This document shows positions 48,501 through 60,119 of a DNA stretch of 64,000 nucleotides, one piece after another. A model generated the notes under the pieces. That model did no database searches. It saw only the letters and a list, made by a program, of their open reading frames with translations, and was not told where the DNA came from. The DNA lies in the NCBI GenBank assembly GCA_905250025.1, contig CAJNOJ010000002.1:1459849-1523848 (forward strand), written 5' to 3'. Position 1 is the stretch's first letter; every line of letters begins with the position of its first letter. Origin of the DNA: Adineta ricciae (Eukaryota > Rotifera > Eurotatoria > Adinetida > Adinetidae). The translations under genes and the position numbers were made by a program.

Positions 48501-50724
48501 TCGGTAGCTACAACGAGTACAATGTTATAATGATGAATCACGCATCGAGATATATACATACATACATATATATATATACGTGTGTATGTGTATATATACA
48601 TATACATCTGTATGCATATACGTGTATATACGAGAACGAGAAAGACGGGCTAGTAGAATAATTGAACTCGGTTCAATTTAGAGAACAAAAAAATAGAGAA
48701 GAGAAAACTTTTTTTCTCTCCTCATATGTCGACATTAAAATGAGACAATTTCAAAGAAGGCAAAGAAATTTTTTTTCATCTAATCAAAAGTGCAAAAGGT
48801 CATTTGAAAACCTACTCTGCTGCTGTGCTTGCTGCCCTGACGGTTGAGTAGCAAGCCAAAGAGGCATTTGATCATGACTGGACGTAGTTGACGATGATGA
48901 TGAATGAATTTCGCTATTACCATTCGAATTACTATTATTATTATTGTTATTATTATTATTATTATTGTGATTGAAACGAAATCGATGATGATCGAAAAGA
49001 TACTGTTGTTGCTGTTGCTGCTGCTGTTGTTGTTGTCGTGATGGTGGTGGTGGTTGAAAAAACGGGTGAGTTAGATTTGGAGGCGAAGGTGTGGCAGTAA
49101 CCAGTAGACGTTGATGTTTTAACGAATCGGGTGAAGACGTATTCGAAGAACATGATGACGTCGTTGGATAGAATCCATTTGCAGAAAAACATCCCATATC
49201 ATACATGATCAATGAGATTAGAATAGTAATAATAATAATAGAATTGACAAGTTAAAATACAAAACAAGACAAATCAATGTTCGCGATCGATTTTAATTCT
49301 GATTATTATTGTTTTTGTTGACAATCAACCAATAACGATGACAAAAGCTATCTTTTGACAGGATGGTGTTCTCTGCACGCATGCGTCTCGGCCATAGGTC
49401 GTAGTTGTCCAATGTATTTTGCTGTACTATGTATGTATGTGCTCTTGCTCGTCGTTCTTTTTTCCTTCTTCTTCTTCTTCTTTTCTTTCGCTCTTTCTCC
49501 TCTCCCGTTCTCTTTTTCATTGTACATACAATTAGAACAACTGTAGAACGAGCGACAACGAACACACACACATACATACACTTATACAAAAAGAATAACG
49601 GAACACTCGCTGCTGCCACCGCCCTGTCCGCTCGTTCGCCTCCAGTAGCGTACTTTTTCTTCTTATTCTTCTTCTTTTTGTGCTTGTTCTTTTTCTCTCA
49701 AACTTCCCATTTAGTGGCGTGTAGCGTATGAAAATAAACACACGCGAATATACGATAGTCGGCCTATCTCATCAACTAAGAGTGATGTTTGTTTTCGCGA
49801 ATAATTCTCTCCTATACTGAAGCACACAAAAAACGAAGAATAAAAAAGAGGAATAGAACATCGGCCATGAGCACACACACACATCTTCAAATTCATGCAG
49901 TTGACCATGAGATATACATATGGATATACATATACAACAATGCGGATTTATCGTTATCAACGACGAAGAGTTCGTAGATAGATGAGAAAGTGTGGAAGAA
50001 AACAAAGATGATAGCTTTGCCAATTGTCATTTGAGATATGTCTGATATCTTGAAATCGAGCGACAACTCAAACACCAAGATTTGCTGATCACCGAGTGAA
50101 AAACAATAAGTATATTTTCGGAATGAATTATTCACAACTTTAAGGTACTCTATTCGGTTTTGTCATGTCTTATGCTACATTTTCAATCAATTTTTATCTA
50201 TTAATAAGAAAACATTTGCACAAATTTCTCTCGATTATATATTCAATCTTATATTCTAATCGACAATTACTATCGTGTTTTTCTCTATTGAATATGATTA
50301 CAACAATTCTTTTTCTTGTTCAACCGTGTTTTCTCAGAAGAAACAGTGACTTACCATGTACTTCTTTGACTTCATTATCGACTTGGACACGAAAGATTTG
50401 CCCGGGCTTGACTAAAATCCGAGCAACGGATGAACGAGGTGCTCCTGACGGAAGGTCACCTGAAGTTGCTTCGGTAAATGACGCTTCAGCAGTGATCATA
50501 TTCGTTGAATTAATTGTTGATGTTGATGTATCTGCTTCTGGTAATCCATCGATAGTACCACCAGCTGGAATATCAGTTTCTTCAGAGTCTGCTGGTGCGA
50601 TTGGTTCTTGAATCTGTTCTTCTGAGATGTGTTCATCAGATGATACTAATGGTAATGAAACTGTATCATTATCTTGATTATCAAGATGGTTCGATTGTTC
50701 TACTGAATCAGATGTCGAAGTCAT
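42556..50724 (-). CDS. FNDC3: FNDC3, fibronectin type III repeat membrane protein
   Basis: Twenty exons on the minus strand join in phase to 1375 aa: 50355-50724, 47646-47815, 47343-47490, 47020-47283, 46757-46965, 46537-46700, 46083-46142, 45833-46028, 45661-45782, 45361-45601, 45171-45309, 45047-45112, 44975-44983, 44658-44876, 44432-44604, 44106-44372, 43786-44042, 43478-43732, 43249-43415, 42556-43187. The N-terminus keeps the FNDC3 start (VKPGQIFRV, then GPATVRMISENG, LPPGHMVQQVLDENGV), then Pro/His/Ser-rich linkers. About nine FN3 domains follow, with family-specific strings such as LPPDPPRLEC and KISGKPKA. The C-terminal tail anchor is preceded by RTLTDQQWA. FNDC3A/B are tail-anchored ER/Golgi proteins linked to adhesion between spermatids and Sertoli cells. 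Length is slightly above human FNDC3A (about 1200). A run of Ser codons lies near the C-terminus. Confidence 0.93.
44975..44983 (-). other. FNDC3: 9-nt microexon of FNDC3
   Basis: Between exons 45047-45112 and 44658-44876 a 9-nt segment (TTGGAGATG on the minus strand) is flanked by AG and GTAAGTG and is phase 1 on both sides, adding three residues (V-G-D) between FN3 strands. Without it the frame is also kept, so it could be a cassette exon. Confidence 0.6.
47816..50354 (-). other. Long first intron of FNDC3
   Basis: A 2.5-kb intron in a gene whose other introns are mostly 50-100 bp (the next longest is 394 bp). It holds the alternative first exon, a TGACGTCA octamer (48247-48254), a TA/CA/TG simple-repeat tract (about 48550-48640) and CTT-rich tracts (about 49460-49520), all suggestive of an internal promoter region. 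Confidence 0.45.
48816..49206 (-). CDS. FNDC3: Probable alternative first exon of FNDC3 (polyQ/polyN-rich)
   Basis: An open exon beginning MYDMGCFSANGFYP, rich in Ser, Pro, Gln (about 11 in a row) and Asn (about 11 in a row), ending at a donor A|GTAGGT in phase 1. The shared FNDC3 exon 2 (47646-47815) needs exactly phase 1, so this exon can replace the distal first exon (50355-50724) without a frame change. It lies inside the long first intron. The CAG/AAT-type codon runs are length-variable sequence. Transcript evidence would be needed to prove use. Confidence 0.55.
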
Positions 50725-53299
50725 TAATAAATACTGGAAAAATACGATAAACAATTAGGAGAATAAAATAAAACAGCATTGACGACGACGATGATTATGA
50801 AAACCTAACCAAATCATCTGAAACATATGGAGATATGAGAAATAATTTGTAAGTATGATGCAATAAAACCAGACATTCTGTTCAACTCTCTTCATCATCA
50901 TCATCATCAGCGAGTTTCTCTCTTTTTTTTCTTCTTTCTTTTTTCCTTTTTTCTTATTCTCCTCAACGATGAGGAACATTCAGAGACAAAAAACCTCATG
51001 TATGTTATTCTTGTGAACGACAACATCAACTAATCAAAAGCGAAAAAAGAAAAGAACCGTCAACGATGATAATCAAGCACGGACAGTTAGTCAACGTAAA
51101 ACAAGTTTCTCTCTCTCCCTCTTTTGACAAGAAATAAATGATGTTTTGTAGGTGGAACGTGACTTCAGCAATCCTTTCCTATTAAATCAAGATTTCTTTT
51201 TCTCCTTTTGTTCTTTTTATAGCTCAATTCTTAACTCGGGACAACATTCCCTATCGATGTACGGTCACGAAAAAATGTAAAAGAAAACGATCTCTTCAAC
51301 ATTACTTTGTGTCAATATTTTCGTTGAGATTCGTCGCTAACGATGCTAGCTCACATTGTCTGCCATTTCTTTTTAATACACAGAAAAGGGAAGAAGAACC
51401 AATACAAATCAATCACGAGGAAGTCCAAATGGTTAAAAAAAAAGAAACAATTTCTACTGAACACAACTTCCACTCAACTCGTATTTCCTTTCTATGTAAA
51501 GTAACCATCGATTAGTCTTATCATTTTCAATATGTTTCTCATATTTGAATATACGTAATCTATAAATACACGAAATATGTTCAAGTATGGCATTCATGCC
51601 ACGATAAGAGGAAGGAGAAAAAAATCTCAATAGATTTCACTTCCTATTTATTTTGAATCTTACCTAATAATGGGAAGAATAGAGGTGCTTATTTCTGTAA
51701 AAAGTCAGTCGTACTTCTTTCTTTCTCTTTTACATATCAATAAGCTTGAATTTATTGTTAACGCTATTACTTATGAAAGGTAGACAGACGAACAAATGAA
51801 GGGAAAGGATTTGCTTATAAGAAAAATACTCCCGCAATCAAGTTTCATTATATTTTTCGTACGAATTTCCTGTTGGTGTTTTCAAATAAACAAGAAAGAG
51901 TTGTTCTTCTTCTTCTTCTTCTTTCCACGCAATACAAACATATATTCAATTTCTCTTCTGGTTATCGTATTCCTGATGAAAAGAAAAAACAAAGACAAAT
52001 TTAGATCAAGTAAAACTATCCGATTACTACCTTTTTCTACGTGGTAATAGTAGAAAGAAAAGCAATTCATTTCCATGTATGTTAGTCACTAACACGTCGA
52101 TAGACTCATGCTCGACGCATACCGAAAAAATGAGATGAATATGAAAAATATTCTAGTAGAGAACGGAAGCGTGTCGCGTTGGTGTTGACTGCCATCGTTT
52201 GCGTTCTCGCTGAGAAATTATTAGGTTGTTCAGCAAATGAGAATGAGAGAGGGAGAAGACGCACATCTCTCTTCTGCATGTTGCCGAACCGGCAAAGACG
52301 AGTTGTTGTTAGTCGGAAAAGAGATGACGCGAAAAGAGGAAGAAAAGAATATATATATATATATATATATATGTAAAAAAAACTTATATTCTATTCTTTG
52401 TTCTGTTCTACTAACTGGCTCGCGGCCGAAAGACCTCTATGTTACAATGCAAGGACTTGATAATCATAGGAGAAAATGAAATTAAAAAAAGCGGAGGAGA
52501 GAAAAAGACGTGTATAGAGAGTGTGGGTGGAGGGAATAAAAATGGAAATAACAAATAGCAAGTGGCAACTTCTTTTAACTATATCGACTAATGAAACAAT
52601 TAGCAAAGCAGAAAAGAAAAGTTTCTTTTCACATAAAATATGCATAAATTTATTCAAAATTTCATGTATTAATAACCTCCTATCTCTTATTCTTCTCGTT
52701 TGTTAAAAAAAGAAAGCAAGAGACCTGTCAAATTGCGATGTACATTAATTCTTTTTAAATATCTTTGTGTTCAAACGGATGTAAATACTAAATCTTTTCC
52801 TCAGGAAAAACGAGTGCATAATTTGGCTGTGATATCAATAGATTACGCCATATAACCTCTAAACATCGCTGATTAGACAGACGAAGATCTCTCATCAATA
52901 AAACAAATGATCGTTGCTTACTCGAAATCGAAGAAAACGAGATATTCACGAACGCAAATCTATTTTCGAGCACTGCAATCGACTTTTATCATTTATTAAT
53001 CCATAAGTCAAATAGTAAAACTCATCTACACGTCTGATGAATCGATTTCACCTGAAAGAAAAAGAAATGAATGCATTTATATTTGTGCGTGGATTAAAAA
53101 ATATTTTCTAAACTAAGTAACTTCATCTCGAAGCAATACCATTCGAATTATAAATAACTATAGAAATTATCATTTGACTGGCGCATATGTCTTGATGAAA
53201 GAAAATGCGATCCAGTCAACCTTGTAATGAAAACAGAAAAAGAAAAGACTTACGCATCAATACGAATGAAATTATTTATTTATTTATTTATTTTAATTA
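50725..53299. other. Intergenic, 2.6 kb, upstream of FNDC3
   Basis: No coding region recognised. It is CT/GA-rich with poly-T tracts and a (TA)n run, and likely contains the distal FNDC3 promoter near its left end. Confidence 0.4.
52349..52372. repeat. (AT)n microsatellite
   Basis: About 12 uninterrupted AT dinucleotides. Confidence 0.9.
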
Positions 53300-53539
53300 C
53301 TATTCATTGGCCGTCTCGCGTTTACCATTCACACATGCGACAGGTGTCGCTAAACGGCTATAGTTCATCATGAATTTTGAACGATTGACGCAGAGTTGAA
53401 GCATAATCAGTTCTTCGTTGTGATGAGGGCACCTCGTGATACGCAGCAGACCTGTTAGTACGAGAATTAACCGTCGTCGATGGGCTAATAATAGTAATAA
53501 TACAATTACGAGAAAAAATATGTTAAACCTAGAGTTCAT
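53300..53539 (-). CDS. Possible small membrane or secreted protein
   Basis: A 79-codon frame starting MNSRFNIFFLVIVLLLLLAH. The N-terminus is a strongly hydrophobic segment of about 15 residues followed by basic residues, then a soluble part with three Cys. It is intronless, isolated and unsupported by homology that I can recognise. The hydrophobic start could be a signal anchor. A chance frame is a real alternative. The frame is open 14 codons further upstream with another Met. Confidence 0.3.
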   Translation of the reverse strand: MNSRFNIFFLVIVLLLLLAHRRRLILVLTGLLRITRCPHHNEELIMLQLCVNRSKFMMNYSRLATPVACVNGKRETANE

Positions 53540-54551
53540 CGTCGGAAGCTTATCGGGATTTTGATAAATGCTGTTAATCACTTCGTCATGTGAATATTGT
53601 AATCACACATGAAAACATTTATGATTATATTATCTCGACGCAGAAATATCGAGATGTGTTGGAGAATCTTATTAATTAGAAAGGAAGTTGTGTCATTTTA
53701 CTTCAATTGTATGATGCATGAGGCGAAGAAAACATCATGCAAAAAGAAATCATAGCAAATATGAATGATTTTGTTCGATCAGCTTACGATGCACTTTCGA
53801 TTTTCAATATGCTACATGTTAGCAATACAAATTTATTTGTTTGTACAAACAAAAGTTGTTTTAATCAAGAGTTTGTTAGAGTTTATGCTTTAAAGTACAA
53901 CCTAATTGAAACTTTCAGGCTTTTTCCATGAATAAAATCGAGTGAATTGCCATAATGATTGCCTGATAGCAAATCTTCTCAAGGACGTACGGAAGTAAAC
54001 TGAGCAACAAAAAAGAACTATAAATTAAAGCACTTCGTTACATTCTTCTTTTACTCGCAACGTACGAGAAAGTTGTGAAGTACATGGCATAAACTATTTC
54101 ATTTTGCGTTCGTCTTGATAAAGATGTTTTCACTATGAGAAACAGAGAGGTAATGCTATACCCGCTTTATTCTACGAATGATGAAGGTTGTTGACTTTTA
54201 CACCTTTTCTAATTTTTTTACGCCTCCATTTTTTGATATAATATCAAAACATGTTTCTTGAGAGTGAGTCATCGTCTTTTATAAATGCTTGATAAATAAG
54301 TTGATCGTGCAAGTTGAGAACGATGATATTCATGTGCAAACTTTATTTTCCTTCTCTTTACTACCTTTTTCTCTTGACAATCGCCTAGACAACGACATCA
54401 TCATCATTCTCTTTAAATAATCGAGAACATTGGTAAGATTTTTTATTAGAAAATAGTTTCCTGCTCGAACAAGCGAAGAAAAGTGCAGACACAGCGCCAA
54501 ATCAGTTTCTTTTAGTATTCTTTCCAGATTTATTTTTCATTTCAACGAAAC
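53540..54551. other. Upstream region of TPPP
   Basis: AT-rich; no gene seen. It should contain the TPPP promoter and 5' UTR. Confidence 0.4.
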
Positions 54552-55215
54552 ATGGCATCAGGTGGTCACAGCGATTTAAAAGAAGTGTTTGACAAATACT
54601 CGAAATTCGGCAAAACTGAAGCTCAATTGAAGGAAAGAGACATCCGAATTGAATCGAAAAATATCCAGAAAATGATGAAAGACGGTGGTGTCATCGACAG
54701 TAAATACACGACTCAATTGCTTGATAATGATATGGCTCGAGTACTTGGCAAGCTGACAACTGGTGGAACTTATCAAAAAGGCATGTAAGTGAAAGAGATA
54801 AAATACTTTTGCACGATTACATTATGTCAATGTATGCAAATCTCGTTGTAGTAAAACATTTGAGTTGAATGGCTTCAAACTACTGATCGATCAGATCGCC
54901 GATTCGAAGAAAACAACGGCTGATCATATCATCTCGCAAATCAGTTCAACAGGTGGTCCAAGTTTAGCTAATGTTACCGTACGAGATATTCTTCTCGAAT
55001 GTTTCACAGTCATTTTTCTATGTATTTCATAGGGCACAGCGAATAAGAATATTACCGATCGTATGACAAACGTCAGCCATTATACAGGTTCGCACAAAGA
55101 ACGTTTTGATGCTGAAGGTCATGGCAAAGGCAAAGAAGGCCGTACAGATGAAGCCAAGAATAGCGGTTACGTCGGAAACTACAAAGGCGAAGGATCATAC
55201 GACAAAAAGCATTAA
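54552..55215 (+). CDS. TPPP: TPPP/p25-alpha tubulin polymerization-promoting protein
   Basis: Exons 54552-54784, 54852-54978 and 55033-55215 give 180 aa, the size of TPPP3 (176 aa). The p25-alpha domain spans most of the protein, with FDKYSKFGK near residue 13 and a degenerate EF-hand-like region. The C-terminal signature YTGSHKERFDAEGHGKGKEGR is split by only a few changes from vertebrate TPPP, followed by SGYVGNYKGEGSYD. Members bind and bundle microtubules in the cytoplasm and in ciliated or flagellated cells. The start is the first ATG after the 5' leader and matches the usual short N-terminus of TPPP3-like forms. Confidence 0.94.
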
Positions 55216-56354
55216 AATGAATTCATAATGCATCAGAACATTCTACATGATAAATGACACTTCGAAAACGTTCTATAAGCATATATATCTCCGTGTTTTG
55301 CGTCTTGATATTTTTTTGTGATAGGCTTTTCCTCTGTTCTATCTGTTTCACTTGTAACCATACCTCTACTAATCTTGCACATCTAGTAGTAAAAATCATA
55401 ATTAAAAATGCACAGGAAAATTTAAACTGTTCTGAATATCGGTTTACATAAGATTTCCTGACAAAGAAGGAGTACAATGAAGTGTAACAATGACGACAGT
55501 CTTAGTTTTTCTTTTCCATTGTACACAAAACCGGCCTTTCGTCGCGTTATTTTTTTCTCCACTCGATACACACACACGATGAGGGAAAAAGGAAAAAAGA
55601 CGGGCGCAAAAAGAAAGAAAGGAACAAGAAAAATATACGTTCTCATTGATTCTATACATGTATATATATATATACGACTATCATTTATTCAAACGAGCTC
55701 AGTCTTTTTCCTTTTCACTTTTTATTACTTGTCAATTTGATAATATTTAATATTATTATCATTCAAAACCAACAATTAACAAGCGCACTTGTTTCTGTTG
55801 TATTGTCGTCACTTTCCGACTAAATCAAGTAAGTTTTTACGTCAAACAACGATCTCTTTTCTCTCTCTCCCCCTTATATTTGTCATCATGACGTCATGTT
55901 TGTTGGCAGGAAGAAAAGGTTTTTTTCCTTGTTACAGTTACGGAAAGTGAAGCAACATGATGACCCTTTTCTTTCAAAAACCCAGTGATGGAGAAGTACA
56001 TATCAGGTTATATCTGACTGCTTTTACGAAGTATAGGTGAAATAAACCCAGTTTATATAAGACAGTCAATAGCTAAGCAGTTGATTTGACAAGTTGAATG
56101 TTGATAAATTTTTGAAATATTTTCACCTATGAATAATTATTGTAATCATTTCACCTCCGCACTAAAACTGCATATACCTGACACTTATTTATAGCAGAAG
56201 CGTAGGAGATGAATGAGTTCTCTTTCGTTCTGCTGTTTTTCTCTTCTCGACATTTTCATTCCAATCAATACATGTTTCTTTGTGTCTACGATAAGAAGAT
56301 CATAGAAATGATGTAATTCTTTTCTTGTTCTTTTTCAGTTATTTTCAAAAGCTG
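55216..56354. other. Intergenic region between TPPP and the bZIP gene
   Basis: AT-rich; no coding signal. A splice acceptor just before the bZIP start (around 56339) suggests a 5' UTR exon lies in this interval. Confidence 0.4.
55887..55898. promoter_or_regulatory. Palindromic CRE (CATGACGTCATG)
   Basis: A perfect 12-bp palindrome containing the ATF/CREB/AP-1 consensus TGACGTCA (55889-55896), about 460 bp upstream of the start codon of a bZIP gene. Autoregulation is a possible inference. Confidence 0.35.
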
Positions 56355-57424
56355 ATGAATTCAACGATTGCCAATCAAACAGTGTCAGGAATGAACTCAT
56401 CGAAAATAAAATTTGAAAGTGTTGATTCCGTTCTTCATTTTTTGAAAGAACCTCCTCCGTCCGAAGTAGACTCTACTTCAAGTTCAGTTAATTCTACGAA
56501 AACGAATCTTGCTTTGAGATCCAAACAAAAAATCAAAAAGGAAAAAGAACTTGCACAAGCCAATGCTGAAGGTACAATTCAAATTCTTCCAACGGGTCGT
56601 GTCAGGTAAAGAGATTCTGTGAATAATAGACTGATTAAAGTATCTGTTAACTGATTAGATATGGCCCGATAACGGTTAATCCGCGTAAACAACCTTCAAA
56701 AACTTTATTTACGGGTCGCCGATCGAAATACGAACAGCTTAATGGCGATGACGAAGAAAAACGTCGTGTGCGACGTGAACGTAATCGTATCGCTGCAACG
56801 AAATGTCGTGAAAAACGTGAAGGTGTTCTATCAAAACTTGAACTTGATCATCTTCATGAATCACAACTGCATACGCGCCTACTACAGAACGTTTCACAAT
56901 TAGAACAGAGAAAACAGGCTCTTCAATCAATGATATCCACTCATATGCTGGATTGTACGCTACCACAAATCAATTCCATAGCAATTCCGCCACAAGAACA
57001 ACCCACTATGGTTTTTGGCGATTCAACTTTTCTTACATCGATTAGAGAAACACATGCTCTTCCACTTCCTTCTCACCAACCACAGCTAATATCCCACGGC
57101 GAAGAAGAGTGTAGTAATTTTCTCCAACCAGCACCCGTACTGACAAATTCAGTATATGATTCAGATCAATCCAACTATATATATCTCTCAGAACAACAAT
57201 CTCACCCAGAAACAATAACCATGTATTCAAGTAGTATCGAACGTTTGATCAATAGTATTGAATCGTCAGCAGCATATGTCGATAATAATAATAATAACAA
57301 CAACAACACATCTTCAGGTCTGTTTAATTCAGCATACGGATCATCGACATGTGCTCAACAACATTCAAGTTCAAGTGAGGACGGTTCGTTGCCACCAACA
57401 AAAAAGAACACTTTTGTATGTTAA
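56355..57424 (+). CDS. AP-1-type bZIP transcription factor (Fos/ATF3-like)
   Basis: Exons 56355-56605 and 56659-57424 encode 338 aa. The basic region RRERNRIAATKCREKR lies at about 122-137, with the Asn and Cys/Arg contacts of the Fos/ATF3/JDP group (N-x-x-A-A-x-K-C-R). A leucine zipper follows to about 175 (spaced Leu in LSKLELDHL, LLQNVSQL, RKQAL). The tail is Ser/Gln-rich with an Asn run (about 57283-57306). It would bind DNA as a dimer in the nucleus. Which AP-1 subfamily is not resolved. An AATAAA at 57703-57708 fits its 3' end; the 314 bases to the convergent calaxin-like gene are 3' UTR without other features. Confidence 0.86.
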
Positions 57425-57738
57425 TGAAACCAATTCGTCGATGACAGATATAATCTAGTAGACATTCGTATTGGTTTGTTTTTCTTCATTTTTTTCTAGT
57501 CCCAGCTGACGAATTCGCAATGATTTCTCGTCGTTTCTTTGTTTTTTCATTTTCTGTAACTCTCTGTTTATTTTCTTACTAATCATGGTACCGAGGTTAG
57601 CCATTGCGTGAATTTACTAACAAAGAGCAGTACTTTTTGCGAATTAAACAAAATTTTTCGTTCTACATTATCCTCGTGTGTTATTATTTATTTGTTTTCC
57701 TCAATAAAGTTACTTTCAAGTCGACGGATCCCGACAAT

Positions 57739-58386
57739 CTATTTGAAATGTTTCTCGCGTTTTGATATTATCGATAGATTACCATTAAGCATAGACTTGA
57801 CAACATGTTTTCGAAAAATTCGTGGTAAAACTTGACCGAAGCACTGCATCAGTGTCGGGTTTTCTTGACATGTTCGATGATAATCATCGAAACTGATCAC
57901 ACCATCGTGATCTTTATCGAATTTTTTAAATATTAGTGTGATAAATTCGTGCAGAATCAAATCTGCGTCTTCCTTTTCATTCATAATTGGCAGATCTTTA
58001 CGTAAGAATGTAAATAACTCCTCTCGTTGTAAATTTCCATCCGCGCTGACATCATACACACGAAAAATCAATTTAATTTGTTCGTCGATCGATGCATATA
58101 ATAGCAAATTCATAGCAGATAAGAATTGTTTTAATGAAAGTGTTTTTTCGCCTTGACCAATTAAGATAAACAAACGTTCGACGATCGTTTCATCGTTAAG
58201 GTCAAATATCGTAGATAAAAAGTCACGAAAATGCTCGCGCGACAATTGATTACTATTATTATCGCACAGTTTATGAAATACTAACGTTAAACGATTGATT
58301 TCAATACCAGATTCATCGAAATTTAACGAAGATAAAAATGTTCGATCGAATTTCTTCTGTTCAGCATGTAAACGATGCAATGGCAT
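57739..58386 (-). CDS. CLXN: Calaxin-like EF-hand protein (EFCAB1 family)
   Basis: An intronless 215-aa frame, close to human calaxin (211 aa). EF-hand-type segments are visible: a degenerate one near residues 40-52 (CDNNSNQLSREHF), one near 110-121 (YDVSADGNLQREEL) and a canonical loop DKDHDGVISFDD near 155-166. The string EHFRDFLSTIF...IVERLF aligns with the calaxin N-terminal domain, and the C-terminal CFGQVLP with its conserved end. Calaxin tethers and Ca2+-regulates outer-arm dynein in cilia. Absence of introns in this intron-rich neighbourhood hints at retroposition or intron loss. Other calcineurin-B/NCS-like EF-hand proteins are a weaker alternative. Confidence 0.75.
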   Translation of the reverse strand: MPLHRLHAEQKKFDRTFLSSLNFDESGIEINRLTLVFHKLCDNNSNQLSREHFRDFLSTIFDLNDETIVERLFILIGQGEKTLSLKQFLSAMNLLLYASIDEQIKLIFRVYDVSADGNLQREELFTFLRKDLPIMNEKEDADLILHEFITLIFKKFDKDHDGVISFDDYHRTCQENPTLMQCFGQVLPRIFRKHVVKSMLNGNLSIISKREKHFK

Positions 58387-58880
58387 TTTGATGATTAGGA
58401 ATTCTGCGGGAAATATTTACGTGAAAAGTAAACGAAAATCTCTTCGAGAGTACTGTTTTCTCGTAAGATGTCAATTATGCATTATTGAAAACGATTTCCG
58501 AACGGTGATCTTAAACAGAGTCAAGATGTTCATGTTGTTTTGTCACTGGAAATCATAACAGCTAAGAAATATTGATTACTACAAATTTTACGAGTGTTCT
58601 TGAGGTCTTTCGCATGTATCGAAAACAATGGTATTCTATTCTTAGACCGATTGATTGGAGTATCGAATCACTATCGATATGACTCCGTTTATCTTTTCCT
58701 ATGTGGTTAAGCAATGTTGCATATATTAGTGACATCTCGTGTTGCTGTAGAACATTCTCGAACAATCTTGAGAAGTCTGTCTAAGATCGAATGAGTTTAT
58801 TTTAAACGGATTGATAACACAAATGATAGAGCGGTGAAAAAAACATTGAACTATGAATGATTTTATGTTTTGATAACCGT
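58387..58880. other. Intergenic between two minus-strand genes
   Basis: About 0.5 kb between the start of the calaxin-like gene and the stop of AHSA1. No gene seen; it should hold the calaxin promoter and the AHSA1 3' UTR. Confidence 0.45.
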
Positions 58881-60119
58881 TTAAAACAGTCGAGCTCCAT
58901 AACCGAAAGTTGACTTGATGCTTTCGAAGTAGAAGCGTCTCCATCCCTCCTAAAAACATTTCAAACAATAAAATTATTCTCGAACTGTTCAATTATTCGA
59001 CAACTTACTATCGTATTGTCGTAGAATTGTGTTGGTACACCCGTTTGTTGTACAATCAATTTCGTTTGTTCTGTATCTTCCTCAAAGATCAACGAAACAT
59101 GTGAATAATGTTCTGCAGGCCATGATTTAAATCGCCATAACATATCAATACGATCGTAAGGAATGATATCGAGAAAACTTCCAGTTATGTTATCACCAAA
59201 TAATGAAAATTTACCGCCTTGCTGACAATCATATTGTGAAGCACTGTTTTGTGTAAATGCTTTGACCATGTTGATATCTGTAAATGTCTGGAACAGTTCG
59301 GATCGTGGACATTTGAAGGTATCTTCGACACGTAATTCTCGGGTTTCGAATGATGTTGATTTATTAGTTGATGATGATGATGATTGAGACGTTGAGGATG
59401 GTTTTGATGTTGTTCCAATATTTTTGTTAGTAGATGAAGATGATGAAGAAGTGGCTTTTGTATTTGTTGAAGTCGAAGAATTTTTTGTTGGTAAAATGAG
59501 ACCTTGCGAAAATTCTTCTTTAAGTAAACGGACGTATTCTCCAAGTTTTTCCCGTATCAGAGGTTCGCCTTTGATCTTCATCATTTCTTTTAATTTGTCA
59601 GCTTTGGATTTTTCCGCTGAAAATGTGATGTTTACTTCATGAATGTCATTCTCATCCGATAAATTTGGAACTTCAAATCCGCCTTCGAATTTTGTTCGAT
59701 TTTCACCTGTACGGACTGAACCTTCCCATTTACCTTCTATATGCCATTCATACTACAAAATAAACTCGACGGTAGATTCATTTGAATGAGCATAGTGAAG
59801 TTCTTTCTTACAAGAAAAACAAGTTTTGCCTTGCGATTATTTGCTGACGCTTCACCATCACATTTCTTCAATTCTTTTACTTCACATATAAACTGTTCAT
59901 CTTCCACTTTAAGACCTATTAGGAGTTCATTCAATTTGTCTTTTGACCACTGTGTCGCATTCTTTTCTTTCCAATGCCAATTATTTGGATTTGTTGCTGA
60001 ACAAAACGAAACGAATGATTTCTTGGAATGTCTATAATGAGAATTTACGTTTGTGATTACATACCATCAGGGCGTTCTTCTACAATCCAACGCGGATCAC
60101 CTTTTCCCCATTCAGCCAT
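58881..60119 (-). CDS. AHSA1: AHSA1, activator of HSP90 ATPase
   Basis: Four exons (60065-60119, 59812-59996, 59009-59752, 58881-58949) give 350 aa versus 338 in human. The start MAEWGKGDPRWIVEERPD is nearly invariant in the family. The N-terminal Aha1 domain continues with NNWHWKEKNA, DGEASANNRKAKL and VPNLSDENDIHEV, which bind the HSP90 middle domain. A Ser/Thr/Lys linker (about residues 170-210) is longer and more repetitive than usual. The C-terminal SRPBCC domain has GGKFSLFGDNITGSF, MLWRFKSWPAEHYS and the typical end FGYGARLF. A cytosolic co-chaperone that stimulates HSP90 ATP hydrolysis. The first intron contains no coding sequence. Confidence 0.96.
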
